A DNA stretch of 37,101 nt from Fragilaria crotonensis (lineage: Eukaryota; Bacillariophyta; Fragilariophyceae; Fragilariales; Fragilariaceae): positions 1 to 37,101 of the forward strand of contig JAKSYS010000623.1 in the NCBI GenBank assembly GCA_022925895.1. Direction: 5' to 3'. Positions 9,955 to 19,974 of this stretch are shown one piece after another. Below the pieces are notes generated by a model that was not told the DNA's origin, ran no database searches, and was given only the letters and a program-made list of their open reading frames with translations. Position numbers and translations under genes: made by a program. Within the stretch, counting starts at the first letter, position 1. The number at the start of each line of letters is the position of its first letter.

Positions 9955-12557
9955 CTATTCCAGGTAGATTAGGACAACACTAACATTGTCTGTCGATCCA
10001 CTTTGAACAGCCTTGGAACACAGTTGTTTCGCGGCGTCACTGGCATCCATGCCGTCTCGCCGCATCCTGGTCACGTCTTTAGCAACTTCCTCGTTCCCAC
10101 TGACTTCCCAAAGTCCATCCGAAGCTATCAACACTACTCCTGGAATGGGGCGGAGACTGGTCACATCTGGGGTACTCACTATTCCTTTGGAGGTGGCGGA
10201 GGGTCCTTCGAGAGACCGCGCAACTGCGTATTGCATGTCACCACATTGCAGCCACCACTTGGAAAGAGAGCATTCTGGAAGGGAGTAGTCAAGCCCATGT
10301 TCCTTCCCCCGTTTCAAACGGGCTGCTTCTGTTTCAGGTGAATGATCAGTTGTCTCGAATACAACTCCACCATCAGTGTCAATGAGTAGTGTCCTCGAGT
10401 CCCCACAATTTAGGACTGTCAGTTCGTTCTCATTCAACGCCACAACAGATGCTGTTGTTCCAGCAATGAGGTCTTCAGAACCAGTGCTAGCCAGCAGAAC
10501 CCCATCTTGAGCATCATATTCTGCGACGCATTCTCCCATTTCATCGCAGGCGTTGCGGTACGAATCGCAAGTGTTCTGCCATGCAAGGTCAAGCGCTTGT
10601 CTAGAAGTGATTGCTCCTTTTGTCATGTGTTCTGTAAACAGCGATGGCATCAGCTGAGATGCGCTCTGAGCAGCGGCCTTCCTCCGTGTCCATCAAAGAC
10701 ACCAGCGATGAGCATGTCTTTGTCCAGCTGTATGTCATGAAGGACAAAGAAATCTTCGTTCGCTCGCCGCCTTCCAAGAGACGACCAGGCGCCTTCGTCA
10801 ACAATTCGCACTGGCGATGAGATTGCGTCGTTGGGCGGTTCAGGACGGCGACGAACTGACCGTCGGTCAAATTGCAATTTGATAAAATTGTTTGACTTTG
10901 GAGCTCCTTGTATCATCGCAACAACTTTCTCGAATCCGCCATCGCCCACTGGAACATCACCAACAGCCTGCAACTGATCTCCAATTTCAAAGACTCCGAT
11001 ATTATCGGCTTGACTTCCTGCGACGATATCCATGACGAAGACATCACCCAGGTTCGCATCCTTTGTTGCTTCATTCCATTTCAACAGCTTGTCACCGTCC
11101 AGCTCCACGTCTCCAGCTTCCGATAGAACTAATCCCAATGGCTCACCTCGACGGAAGCTTGCCGCAAAGTGTAGCGGGCGCGGAGCAACAAAGTCCATGT
11201 CTGGCTCCTCCACGTGACATTGGTCCAGGGCTCGCAAGACCGATTCAAAGAATAGACCATCATCATGAGCGCTACCTTCGAGCTGCTTGTTCTCCAAAAT
11301 CTGGTTTGCCTTCACTAATGCTTCACCCGACGAGATTCGTTGTTCAGGATCTGCCCGAAACATGCTGCGCAAGAGCCCCCACAAACCTGGTCGTTGTTCC
11401 AAGTAATCAAGGGCATCCTCGAACCCGGCTGGTCGTACCTTGGACGATAATTCCCGCGACAACCACGCGTCCAAATCATAATTTGCATCCTGAATTTGTT
11501 GATGAAACGCTGCATCGGTCCGAATATCAAGATAGTTGAACAGGACCTGACAAAATATGAGCGCAGCGCTAAAGACGTCAAACGCAAATGGCGCTCGGTC
11601 CGGTTTGACAAACAATTCTGGTGCGGCGTAAATGGGAGAAATTGCAACGCTGTCGTCCTCCAAGCCGATTCGTCGCTTCCCAAAGGAAAATGGATTTCCC
11701 GAGGAGGACGACGATGACAACGACGACGATACTGGGTCCATGTCGGCGGCAGATCCAAAATCAATCAAGACCAAGGAACGGTGCGTTGCTGAAACGAGCA
11801 GATTGGCAGGTTTCAAATCGCGATGGACAATGCCTTGGGAGTGAATAAACGAAATGGCTTCCAGCAAGGATATCAATACGACATCCAGAGTATCCACCTC
11901 TGTCGCATCTGCAGTGTCCAACCCGAGTGCTTCTCGGAGTCGATGTAAGGGAGCATGATGAGACTGTTCTTGTTCTGCGGGTTCTTGTCCTTGTCGCCGT
12001 TGTTGTCGGTGCTGTTCTTGCCAATCAAACTCCATGACTTGTTCCAGTGTCGGTGCTGGTTTTCCGTCCGCACCCGTTAGCAATGAAAATGTCATCCATA
12101 CATGTTCACCAGCATCATCCGGAAATGTACCAATATAGTTGGAAAGGTGTTTTGGCGACTGCTTCATCTTTCGAAAGCAGTGCTCTTCCACGTGAAAGTA
12201 GTGCACGCATCGGTCGGACGAGCGGGTGGAGGATATCTTTGCCAATTCTTCCTTGGTCCAGGGTCTTTTGCATATTAGACTTTGGTCTGTCGAAGACGAC
12301 GATGATGATGCCAAATGAACCGTGCCATAGGATCCGCTTCCCACGCGATCACCAATCTGTACAGATGTTATAATCGTCAATGGCGACGACGCTGTTGATG
12401 ATGCTGCAGACGATGATGCAGCAGCATGAAATAAACGACGATCGGATCGGAATGTTGGTAATTGTTGCGGCCGGTGTGTGATGGAAAAGGAAGATACGTA
12501 TGAAAGGTGTAAGTGGATACTGACAATGATTAAGCCCAGTCGTAGTGTGTGTGCCAT
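9955..12557 (-). CDS. Protein kinase-PDZ-PP2C phosphatase fusion protein, probably plastid- or secretory-targeted
   Basis: Single exon, about 867 residues after allowing one frame break. The frame is open to 12644, but the ATG at 12557 is preferred because it directly starts a signal peptide (MAHTLRLGLIIVSIHLHL) ending in VSSF, which resembles a diatom plastid presequence cleavage site. The kinase domain shows a Gly-rich loop (GSGSYGTV), HRDLKPANLL, DFGSA and an APE motif (YAAPELF). A PDZ-like domain follows (PLGLVL ... GVFEIGDQLQAVG). The C-terminus is PP2C: RRANEDFF, VFDGHGG, AGTTASVV, CGDSRTLL, TTDHSP, ASDGLWE and STDNVSVV. The metal-binding acidic residues of PP2C are all present. A single-base deletion-type frame break falls right after VFDGHGG (10676-10684, GGAGGAAGGCC on the minus strand). 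One extra A there restores the expected continuation K-A-A-A. Substrates are unknown. Opposing kinase and phosphatase activities in one chain suggest a self-contained signalling switch. Confidence 0.85.
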
Positions 12558-12985
12558 GGTTGTCTGTGTGAATGTCAACGTGAGCTGTGAATGACAATTG
12601 TTGACTTCGATGAATCCTGCTCCGGTCGACTCGATAACTTTCAATTAGTTGGAACTTGTAGCAGTTGCTGGAGGCTGGAGGTATCCAGACAATGGAAAAA
12701 TTCAAAGGTTGTGTGTATCAGCAATCAGCAATCAAGCATCGCATTGAGAATTGTGACTGCAGATTTGGTGAACGTATCCATCTGTCCGTGTGATGCCGAA
12801 ATGATGGAAGTCAAGTTGAAGATCGTTGATGGTGTGCAGGTGTGTTCTTGGTTCTTGTTTTGTTCTTTCGATGTCAAGAGTCATAAGGTCAAGTACTAGC
12901 TACGTACCGTATTTCTTAATTAGTGTACTGGAGTACGAGTGCTACTTGTATTACTAGCTTCGAATGCAGTGCAAGGGTGCAAAGA
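12558..12985. other. Spacer between kinase gene start and the transposon
   Basis: This should contain the promoter and 5' UTR of the minus-strand kinase-phosphatase gene. A GTACTGGAGTAC palindrome occurs at 12925-12936. No gene was seen. Confidence 0.55.
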
Positions 12986-12993
12986 CATCAAAG
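12986..12993 (+). repeat. Left 8-bp target site duplication (CATCAAAG)
   Basis: CATCAAAG directly precedes the left terminal inverted repeat and is found again, identical and in the same orientation, at 18212-18219 directly after the right one. Eight-base duplications are the hallmark of hAT-superfamily insertion. Confidence 0.93.
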
Positions 12994-13012
12994 CAGAGTC
13001 CTGCACTGGGTA
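12994..13012 (+). repeat. Left terminal inverted repeat of the hAT element
   Basis: The sequence CAGAGTCCTGCACTGGGTA is the exact reverse complement of 18193-18211. The match stops at the next base on both sides, so the repeat is 19 bp. Confidence 0.94.
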
Positions 13013-13165
13013 CCCATACCCAGTACCCACCCAGTACCCACCCATACCCATGGATAATGGGTGGGTATGGGCACGCCCAACCAGTGGGTGGGTGGGTATG
13101 GGTGGTCCAAACTCCACTGCGCAAATCGTGGGTGGGTAATGGGTAATGGGTGGTCTAACCTGCCC
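13013..13165 (+). repeat. Left G-rich subterminal module
   Basis: A block of CCCATACCCAGTACCCACC units is followed by GGGTGGGTATGGG/GGGTAATGGG units, so the block is partly palindromic. It ends with a GGGTGGTCC...GGGTGGGTAATGGG segment that recurs, diverged, in the right module. 13086-13102 (four GGG runs with loops T, T, TAT) is a strong G-quadruplex motif. Subterminal short repeats are common transposase-binding sites in hAT elements; that role here is inferred. Confidence 0.8.
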
Positions 13166-13259
13166 ACACGAATCGACCATTGGGGCACTCCATTTCTCCA
13201 AGTATCCTGTATCCTGTAGCTAGTAGCCATAGGGCACTCCAGTACCATTTCCTAGTGTG

Positions 13260-14990
13260 GTGCAAGGCGCAAATCAATGTTGATTGTCACAATCCCCAAT
13301 TTAATTCATATTCTGTGTTCAGACTTGGAGTTGCAGAAAATAGTCCTATCAATGCTTCATTGGTGATATTGATGGCACCCTTGGATTGTATGTACTAAGC
13401 TTACTCATAGACTAGTACACAAATCAATGTGCCTCAATCCCAAAGAACAGCTTGTCCTGGGTGCCAAATTCCTTTGTAAATGCAAAATGAGGGCTGAAAT
13501 GGAGATGCAAAAATGCAACTGTCAGGAATTATGAAGATTTTTGGTCGTAGTACTGACGGCAGCCATTGATTGCAATGGATATGCAAACTGATTGACTAGT
13601 GGGCAATTCAATGAGCAATTTGCAACTATAGCACATTTGATGCTTTCCATTAAATGGATGATATTCAGTAGGCAGACAGTGAGATAAAACAAAATTGTAC
13701 TGGTGTGGGTTGCTTGGTGTGCATTGATTGTATTGCTTGATGGCATCCTTGGAAGCGCTTCACTTTCCAAGCTCATTGACTTCTTGAACAAGATTCAATG
13801 CATGATCCCAGAATGCAATAAAAATACTATGCAGAAATTCTCATTTTGGAAATGAAAAACTAGCTGTCATCATGATGGTTTCTTAAGTGTGTATTGGGTG
13901 TATTGACAGCACCCTTTGATTGTCAGTACTATCCATGCCCATCAACACTTGTTGAATTCAATGCACAAATCAACACTTTGGGTGTGGGATCCTAGTTAAA
14001 GAGGTGCAAAATCTGTGGTCAACCTGGGAATTGGAAAGTTTTGGTCAATATTTGTTGAGTTTTTATTATGTGTGGTATTGATGACACCCATTGATGGTAA
14101 CTGACTTCTGGTAAACTCAGTGCACAAGCAAATCCAGCACACTTGTTTACTTGGTGTAGGATCCGTGCTCAAATGCAAAAACTGCGGTCAGCTATGGGCA
14201 TGGAGAAATTATTCTGTCAGTGTTTGTTGTATTTTCTTCGGTTGTTTTGTTGACCCTTCTTGATTCTAACAACTTTCAATACAAACTGACTGTTGCGCAA
14301 ACAAGTATGCAAAACCCTGAGAGTACACAACTTTTGCAGATTGGGGGTTCCCACTTCAATTCATATTCTGTGGTCAGACTTGGAGATGCGGAAGATGGTC
14401 CTGTCAAAGTCTCTTTCAGTTGCATTGGTGATAATCATGACACCCTGGATTTTGTAGTGAGCTTACTTATTGGTTGAATCACAAGGCGATGCACAGCCAA
14501 GCCCCAAATATACAGGGTGCAGAGTCCCCATTGTAATGAAAAATCTGAGGGCTGCATTGGAGATGCAGAACAAATCTTCTGTCAAGGAATGTTGAGGGTG
14601 TATCAGAAATGTTTTTGACACCCTAGGATTTTTGTAGTGAGCTTACTTGTTGAAAGGCAAGTCAGTGCACAAGCCCCAAATATACAGGGTGCAGGGTCCC
14701 CATTGTAATGCAATCTGAGGGCTGCATTGGAGATGCAGAACAAATCTTCTGTCAAGGATTGTTATGTATCAGAAATGTTTTGACACCCTAGGTTTTTTGT
14801 AGTGAGCTTACTTATTGGTTGAAAGACAAGATAGTGCACAAGCCCCAAATATACAGGGGACCCTTTGTAATGCAAAATCTGAGGGCTGAATGAAAGATGC
14901 AGAAAAATGTTCTGCCAGAGTTTGTCAAGTTTGCATTGATGATACCGACGGCATCCTTTGATTGGAGTGGGTATATATACCCATTGACTA
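13260..14990 (+). repeat. Diverged tandem array of ~170-190-bp units
   Basis: Recurring landmarks appear in the same order: an ATTCTGTGGTCAGAC/TCTGAGGGCTG segment, GGAGATGCAGAA, TTCTGTCA, TTGTTGA, a TGACACCCTTGGATT segment, TAGTGAGCTTACTTATTGG, and AAGCCCCAAATATACAGGGTG. The last three copies are spaced about 172 and 169 bp apart (14499, 14671, 14840). Copies before 14330 are much more diverged. No coding potential was seen. Confidence 0.75.
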
Positions 14991-15318
14991 GTGTGCAATT
15001 CAGTGGGTAATTTGCCACAATTGCCGATACAGGGTTTTTTGATTAATGAATATTCTGCAGTCAGACATTAATATTCTGCAGAATTGTACTGTTGTATTTT
15101 GTTGAGTGTGTATGGATTGTATTGATGGCATCCTGAGATCCTTTCAACCTTTTTTGCTCATTGACTTCTTGAAGATTCAATTATGATGCCAAAATGCGAA
15201 CAAAAAAATACACAAAAATGATCAATACTCAATGGATTTTGGATTTTTAAAAAATCAAAAACTGGCATTTACTCCATCATCAAAAGCCTGAGACTCATTG
15301 GCTGAAGCTCCCGCAACA
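14490..15318 (+). repeat. Left arm of a very long palindrome
   Basis: Read on the opposite strand, 15482-16305 repeats this arm almost completely. Both arms contain three AAGCCCCAAATATACAGGG units, the TATATACCC segment, the CTGCAGAATATTAATG segment and the terminal GGCATTTACTCCATCATCAAA segment. Differences are mostly single-base run-length changes and a few short gaps. Confidence 0.9.
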
Positions 15319-15481
15319 ATATTTGCTTTGGGAGTTAGTGTTGGTGTTAGCGACATAAGTTAATGTGAAATTTAGGATGCGATCACATGTTATCTACTAG
15401 TGTTGTAGTCACACAAATCAGAAGTACTTTATGTTCTGAGCTTGTCAGTTGCACTATAACAACCCTAGCATTGACTTTCGT
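15319..15481. other. Spacer (loop) of the palindrome
   Basis: About 160 bp of unique sequence lies between the two inverted arms. It contains no recognisable gene or motif. Confidence 0.75.
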
Positions 15482-16305
15482 TGCTGGAGCTTCTGTAAAT
15501 GAGTCTCAGGCATTTGATGATGGAGTAAATGCCAGTTTTGATTTTTTAAAATCCAAAATCCAATGAGTATTGATCATTTTGTGTATTTTTTGTTCGCATT
15601 TTGGCATCATAATTGAATCTTCAAGAAGTCAATGAGCAAAAGGTTGAAAGGATCTCAGGATGCCATCAATACAATCCATACACACTCAACAAAATACAAC
15701 AGTACAATTCTGCAGAATATTAATGTCTGACTGCAGAATATTCATTAATAAAAACCCTGTATCAGCAATTGTGGCAAATTACCCACTGAATTGCACACTA
15801 GTCAATGGGTATATATACCCACTCCAATCAAAGGATGCCGTCGGTATCATCAATGCAAACTTGACAAACTCTGGCAGAACATTTTTTCTGCATCTTTCAT
15901 TCAGCCCTCAGATTTTGCATTACAAAGGGTCCCCGCACCCTGTATATTTGGGGCTTGTGCACTAACTTGTCTTTCAACCAATAAGTAAGCTCACTACAAA
16001 AACCTAGGTGTCAAAAACATTTCTGATACACCCTTAACAATCCTTGACAGAAGATTTGTTCTGCATCTCCAATGCAGCCCTCAGATTTTGCATTACAATG
16101 GGGACCCTGCACCCTGTATATTTGGGGCTTGTGCACTGACTTGCCTTTCAACCAACAAGTAAGCTCACTACAAAATCCTAGGTGTCAAAACATTTCTGAT
16201 ACACCTCAACATTCCTTGACAGAAGATTTGTTCTGCATCTCCAATGCAGCCCTCAGTTTTTCATTACAATGGGGACCCTGCACCCTGTATATTTGGGGCT
16301 TTGCA
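15482..16305 (-). repeat. Right arm of the very long palindrome
   Basis: This is the inverted copy of 14490-15318. On the plus strand its tandem unit reads as GCACCCTGTATATTTGGGGC, at about 15936, 16109 and 16279. The spacing again is about 170 bp. Confidence 0.9.
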
Positions 16306-16920
16306 TTGACTATCATACTAGCTAGTCAGCATTGAATAAAGGGATACAAAATCCATGGGTAGAACAGTGAGAAAACCTTTAAGAATTATGTTTTGTATCT
16401 CTAACTCAGACTTCAGATTATGAACGAAAGCAACGTGTAGTAAAAGACTGTGTACTGGTTACTGGTGTACTGAAATCGCTGAACACCGGAGGTAGACTAA
16501 GGTGCTACGGTAGTACACCAAGTACAATGATTACGATTTGCCGACAACTGAGTAAATTGATTTGACTTTACAACAATAAGAATTTGTACAAACACCAGGA
16601 CCATTTTGTAGTAGTAACTGAGAAGCCCTGATGGCATTAGATGTATTGCTACTACTAGCTACTAGTATGCAAAGTTTAGTACCTAGTACTACATAGATAG
16701 GATGGGGATCGGAAGAGCACTGCCAAGTTCTAGTATACCTGCTGCTACCATAATGATTTTACTGTACTTCCATCAAATACATTTAGCTGCTGTTTTCTCT
16801 GTCTGCCAAAGCCAAGATATCTTCATCAGCAATCATGTCGACTCCACCAGTCAGATTCCGCGTCAGGCATTGTCATCGTTCTCCTCTTCAATCATCAGGT
16901 TCTGGCATGCAAGATTGTCT

Positions 16921-17915
16921 TCAGCAGCAGCCAGCAAGAAATGGAGATCCAAGATGTTGCAGCCACCACTTGCAGAATTGAGAACTTGTTGTGTCCATTT
17001 TACGGAGAAGAAGAAGGTGCTTTGCATTAAAATGTATCGCAGTCCCGGCCCCTGTCTCAACCTTTGCAGCACCTAACCGGGCACACAAGCAACTGTGCAC
17101 ATGTTTTGGCGACTTGTGGTTTCTCTCTCGCCCACTTGCTCCAGCTACATTGCGGTGTACTGCAGACAGCAGGTGTTTGATTGAACTGTAGTCAGAGTCG
17201 TCGGACAACATCCGCAGCTCTGACGGTTTCATCATTGTATCCTTGAAGTTGCAAAACATCTCTTCATTTGAATTGTCGTGCTTGGACCTTGTAATGTAAG
17301 TGGCGAACTCACCGAACATTTTCTGATGACGGTCATCATTGCCATTTGCAAGACAAGCGAGAGCAATCTTGGCTTGTTGATTAATTGACGGCTTCCCCAG
17401 TTGAAGGAACTCTTCTCCGAATTCACCTGCAATCCTTGTCCGCCTCTCAGTATACATTGGATGAGTTGCAAAGGCAAGTGCATGTGCTTCTGTGTAGATG
17501 GTTGCAAGACAATGGTCTGTTAGAATTGTCATTCAAAACAATATCATCATTATTCAGGTTCAAGCCTTACTTGACAGCACCATCAAGCTTCTTCAGGTGA
17601 TATTTTATTGCAACAAAGCAAGCATAAACAGACAAGAAGGCAGAAGGTAGCATCCTTGCCTTCAAAATAGGTGGGACAGGAACTGATTGTTCGAAAAAGG
17701 ACTTCGAAAGCGGCGACGCCCTTCCAATACGCTGGATCTGCGACAAGCTGCTTCAGCTTGTGCAGCTTGTCACACATGTCATGTCAAGAGAGGGGAGTAA
17801 GGGGTTGCTGTTTGATGGACAGCACGTGCAAAAAGCATGTTTAACTTCTGCATTTCATCTGCCTTGAGAGAATCAAAGTGTTGCCAACCGCCAGAAAAGA
17901 ATGATGAAATATTAT
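16921..17915 (-). pseudogene. Broken hAT transposase, C-terminal part
   Basis: Conserved hAT pieces occur in the right order on the minus strand. First is a segment with LNMLFARAVHQTATPYS (about 17780-17910), like the DUF659-type 'ARA...PF' motif. Next comes CDKLHKLKQLVADPAYWKGVAAFEVL (17777 downward) and FLSVYACFVAIKYHLKKLDGAVK in a shifted frame. A likely 54-nt intron follows (GTAAGG...AACAG near 17529-17582). Then come EAHALAFATHPMY and the C-terminal dimerisation segment (ASGRERNHKSPKHVHSCLCARLGAAKVE), which corresponds to the family's 'S..ERN.S...H...R.RL' pattern. Stops and frame changes interrupt it, and the N-terminal half, including the BED zinc finger and most of the catalytic core, is absent. 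It lies within the hAT element, which agrees with the family call. Confidence 0.75.
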
Positions 17916-18034
17916 ACAGGTGTTGTAACAGCGTGTATTAAACAGCAATTAAACAAACACATCCATAGTTATAGTTCGCGGAGTGCGTACTACAGTGTGC
18001 TCTCGTTTTGTGTCGAACAGGGACTTTTACGCGC

Positions 18035-18185
18035 GGACAACGGGTAATGGGTAATGGGTGGGTATGGGTACGACCTAGTGGGCGTGGGTGGGTAATGGGT
18101 GGTCCGAGCTTGACCGTGCGAAGAGTGGGTGGGTCATGGGTGGTCCAAGCCTGCGTACCGGCTGCCTTGGGTACCCATGGGCACA
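18035..18185 (+). repeat. Right G-rich subterminal module
   Basis: GGGTAATGGGTAATGGGTGGGTATGGG-type repeats are followed by two GGGTGGTCC...GTGGGTGGGT segments. These match the left module in the same (direct) orientation, whereas the terminal repeats are inverted. The module ends with GGGTACCCATGGGCAC next to the right terminal repeat. Confidence 0.8.
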
Positions 18186-18192
18186 GGCGTCA

Positions 18193-18211
18193 TACCCAGT
18201 GCAGGACTCTG
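18193..18211 (-). repeat. Right terminal inverted repeat of the hAT element
   Basis: TACCCAGTGCAGGACTCTG is the perfect 19-bp reverse complement of the left end. Confidence 0.94.
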
Positions 18212-18219
18212 CATCAAAG
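18212..18219 (+). repeat. Right 8-bp target site duplication (CATCAAAG)
   Basis: Identical to 12986-12993 and directly abutting the right terminal repeat. Confidence 0.93.
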
Positions 18220-18525
18220 AGAGCATGCTAGTCTAATGTGTACTCAGTAAGCACTAAGCACATTTCTTTACAGTAGCGCTGTAGACTGGGCACTCCAGTA
18301 CATGTACTAGTACCACGTTGTACACCAATAGCACATGTTATACAAGTACAATTGGCTACACACAGGTACATACCGGAGAGCTCTACTAAGGTGCCAAACA
18401 ACTATTTCTACTGGTAGATTGACCATGATCGCTAGAACGCATCACTCATGGCCGAGCACAACAGCACATGCCTAGCCATTAAATCGAACACGGCCAATCA
18501 TTCTTTAGAACTGTACTACTAGAAT
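18220..18525. other. Spacer between the transposon and eL36
   Basis: About 300 bases, rich in AGTAC/GTAC motifs at 18290-18370. It should include the 3' UTR of eL36 on the minus strand. No gene was seen. Confidence 0.55.
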
Positions 18526-19055
18526 TTACGCTCCAGCCTGGCGGGCACGCTGTTGGGCGTTGACTTCTTTAATGTCCTCACGTTTGGCCAGGGCGCGCTT
18601 GTGGGATCCGAGGCGTCTCTTGGCGAACTTGTAAATGCGCTTGTCGGCAGCCGAACCTCCAGTCTTGATCATATCGAGGATGCGACGCTCGTACGGGGAC
18701 AGGCCAACAACCTCGCGGGCAATCGCACGGCACATTTTGGTTTTTGCGGATGCGACCTGTAGGGAGAGAAGGATGTGAGTAAAAGTGAATTTTGTGTACC
18801 ATGATCAATCCTCAAAATGAAGAGAGATGGACAGCAACAGGATTATTCCTCGAATCAAGTGGAGTGCAAGGTAAGCTCAATGGACTGAGTCCACACAGCA
18901 TGGACATCGCGACCGAACGCAAACTGATCTACTGCCTACAGAACATGCCTTCACATTCGACATACCATCTTCTTCGCATCTGGCCGAGCAGGTCGTGCTC
19001 TTTCTGTGGTGACATGACCCTTGTTGATTCCCTTTGCAAGTCCTGATTTCGCCAT
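18526..19055 (-). CDS. RPL36: Cytosolic 60S ribosomal protein eL36
   Basis: Two exons, 19055-18966 and 18756-18526, with a 209-nt GT-AG intron in phase 0, give 106 residues, the usual length for eL36. Exon 1 encodes MAKSGLAKGINKGHVTTE, the family's N-terminal 'G...GINKGH.VT' pattern. Exon 2 carries REVVGLSPYERRILDMIK, DKRIYKFAKRRLGSH and KREDI, the conserved core of eL36, a structural protein of the large subunit. The gene lies head to head with eL34, with 474 bp between the start codons, so the two may share a promoter. Confidence 0.95.
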
Positions 19056-19529
19056 GGTGAATTACTGTTTCAGAGATGTATTCTAATCGTCGTAATTTAC
19101 GACGGGGTCGGGTGTGCTGGGTCGCAAGAAACGGAGGAAATTTCTGTACGCCCAGTTCTACACATTCTATATACTGTTACCTCTTTACTAAGTTTAGAAA
19201 TTGGACTGACGGACAGACGCTCACCCTACGAGGTTGGCCACTTGCCCCTAACAATAACGTTCGGTAAGTTGACGATGTCGCTCAACGTCATGGCGCTGCG
19301 TTTTCTTTCGTCAAAAGCTAGAGCGTAGTGCCGTTTAGTTGGCATCATGCCTAAATGGTACCATGGCAAAGGTGGTGGAGAAAACGGGGTTTGGATCGAG
19401 CGCTGAACTGGAAATAAACCTCAGAACGACACTGCGTTTCCATCAAGTCCAAGCTCTCTTGCACTAATGTTGATTCCCTCTCCCGCTCTACTCGACTGTC
19501 TGCAGAATTCTTCTACATAAATTTCCATC
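19056..19529. promoter_or_regulatory. Shared divergent promoter region of eL36 and eL34
   Basis: 474 bp separate the start codons of two ribosomal protein genes transcribed away from each other. Co-regulation of both from this stretch is inferred from the arrangement. I could not identify a specific shared motif or TATA box. Confidence 0.5.
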
Positions 19530-19871
19530 ATGGGTGACAATCGCTACACACGTCCCGCTCGTCATTCGTACAACACCAAGTCCAACAAGGTCCGCGCGAC
19601 GCGTACTCCTGGTGGCAAATTGACGGCCGGAAAGATCCACAAGACTACCAAGGGCCCCAAGTGTTCTGATTGCAAAATGTCCCTTCCCGGCATTAAGCAC
19701 CTCAAAAAGGCTGTCTACCCTAATTTGAAAAAGAGGGAGCGAACTGTATCCCGGGCCTACGGAGGCAGCTGCTGCGCCGGATGCCTCAAACAACGCATCG
19801 TTAGAGCCTTTTTGCTGGAGGAACAGAAGGCTGTCAAGAAGGTGTTGGCAGAACGTCAGGGAAAGAAATAG
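19530..19871 (+). CDS. RPL34: Cytosolic 60S ribosomal protein eL34
   Basis: Single exon, 113 residues, matching the family length. It begins MGDNRYTRPARHSYNTKSN and has the RxxRTPGGKL segment. Its zinc-ribbon cysteines are visible as KCSDCK and GSCCAGCLKQRI, followed by the conserved RIVRAFLLEEQ. eL34 is a structural protein of the large cytosolic ribosomal subunit. The gene is divergent from eL36 and ends only 103 bp before the stop codon of the opposite-strand MLO-like gene. Confidence 0.96.
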   Translation: MGDNRYTRPARHSYNTKSNKVRATRTPGGKLTAGKIHKTTKGPKCSDCKMSLPGIKHLKKAVYPNLKKRERTVSRAYGGSCCAGCLKQRIVRAFLLEEQKAVKKVLAERQGKK

Positions 19872-19974
19872 AGCGTACGAGTTGTAATTAATTCAATATT
19901 GACTATTGCGCCCTTACTCTTTTACATATGTCACTCGATTTAATTCCGGGTTAATCGTGTGATGAACTCGACTC

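Larger units (their letters stand above)
12994..18211. mobile_element. hAT-superfamily DNA transposon, 5,218 bp, non-autonomous derivative
   Basis: The ends are perfect 19-bp inverted repeats, CAGAGTCCTGCACTGGGTA, starting with the CAGAG typical of hAT ends. They are flanked by the identical 8-bp duplication CATCAAAG. Inside, from left to right, are a G-rich subterminal module (13013-13165), a diverged tandem array of about 170-190-bp units (about 13260-14990), a long palindrome (about 14490-16305), a low-complexity GTAC-rich stretch (16440-16700), a broken hAT transposase C-terminal region on the minus strand (16921-17915) and a second G-rich module (18035-18185). Only about 300 bp separate the transposase remnant from the right end, so its N-terminal half (BED finger and first catalytic residues) is missing. 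The copy cannot encode a full transposase, but its ends look intact, so it could be moved by an enzyme from elsewhere in the genome. Confidence 0.9.
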
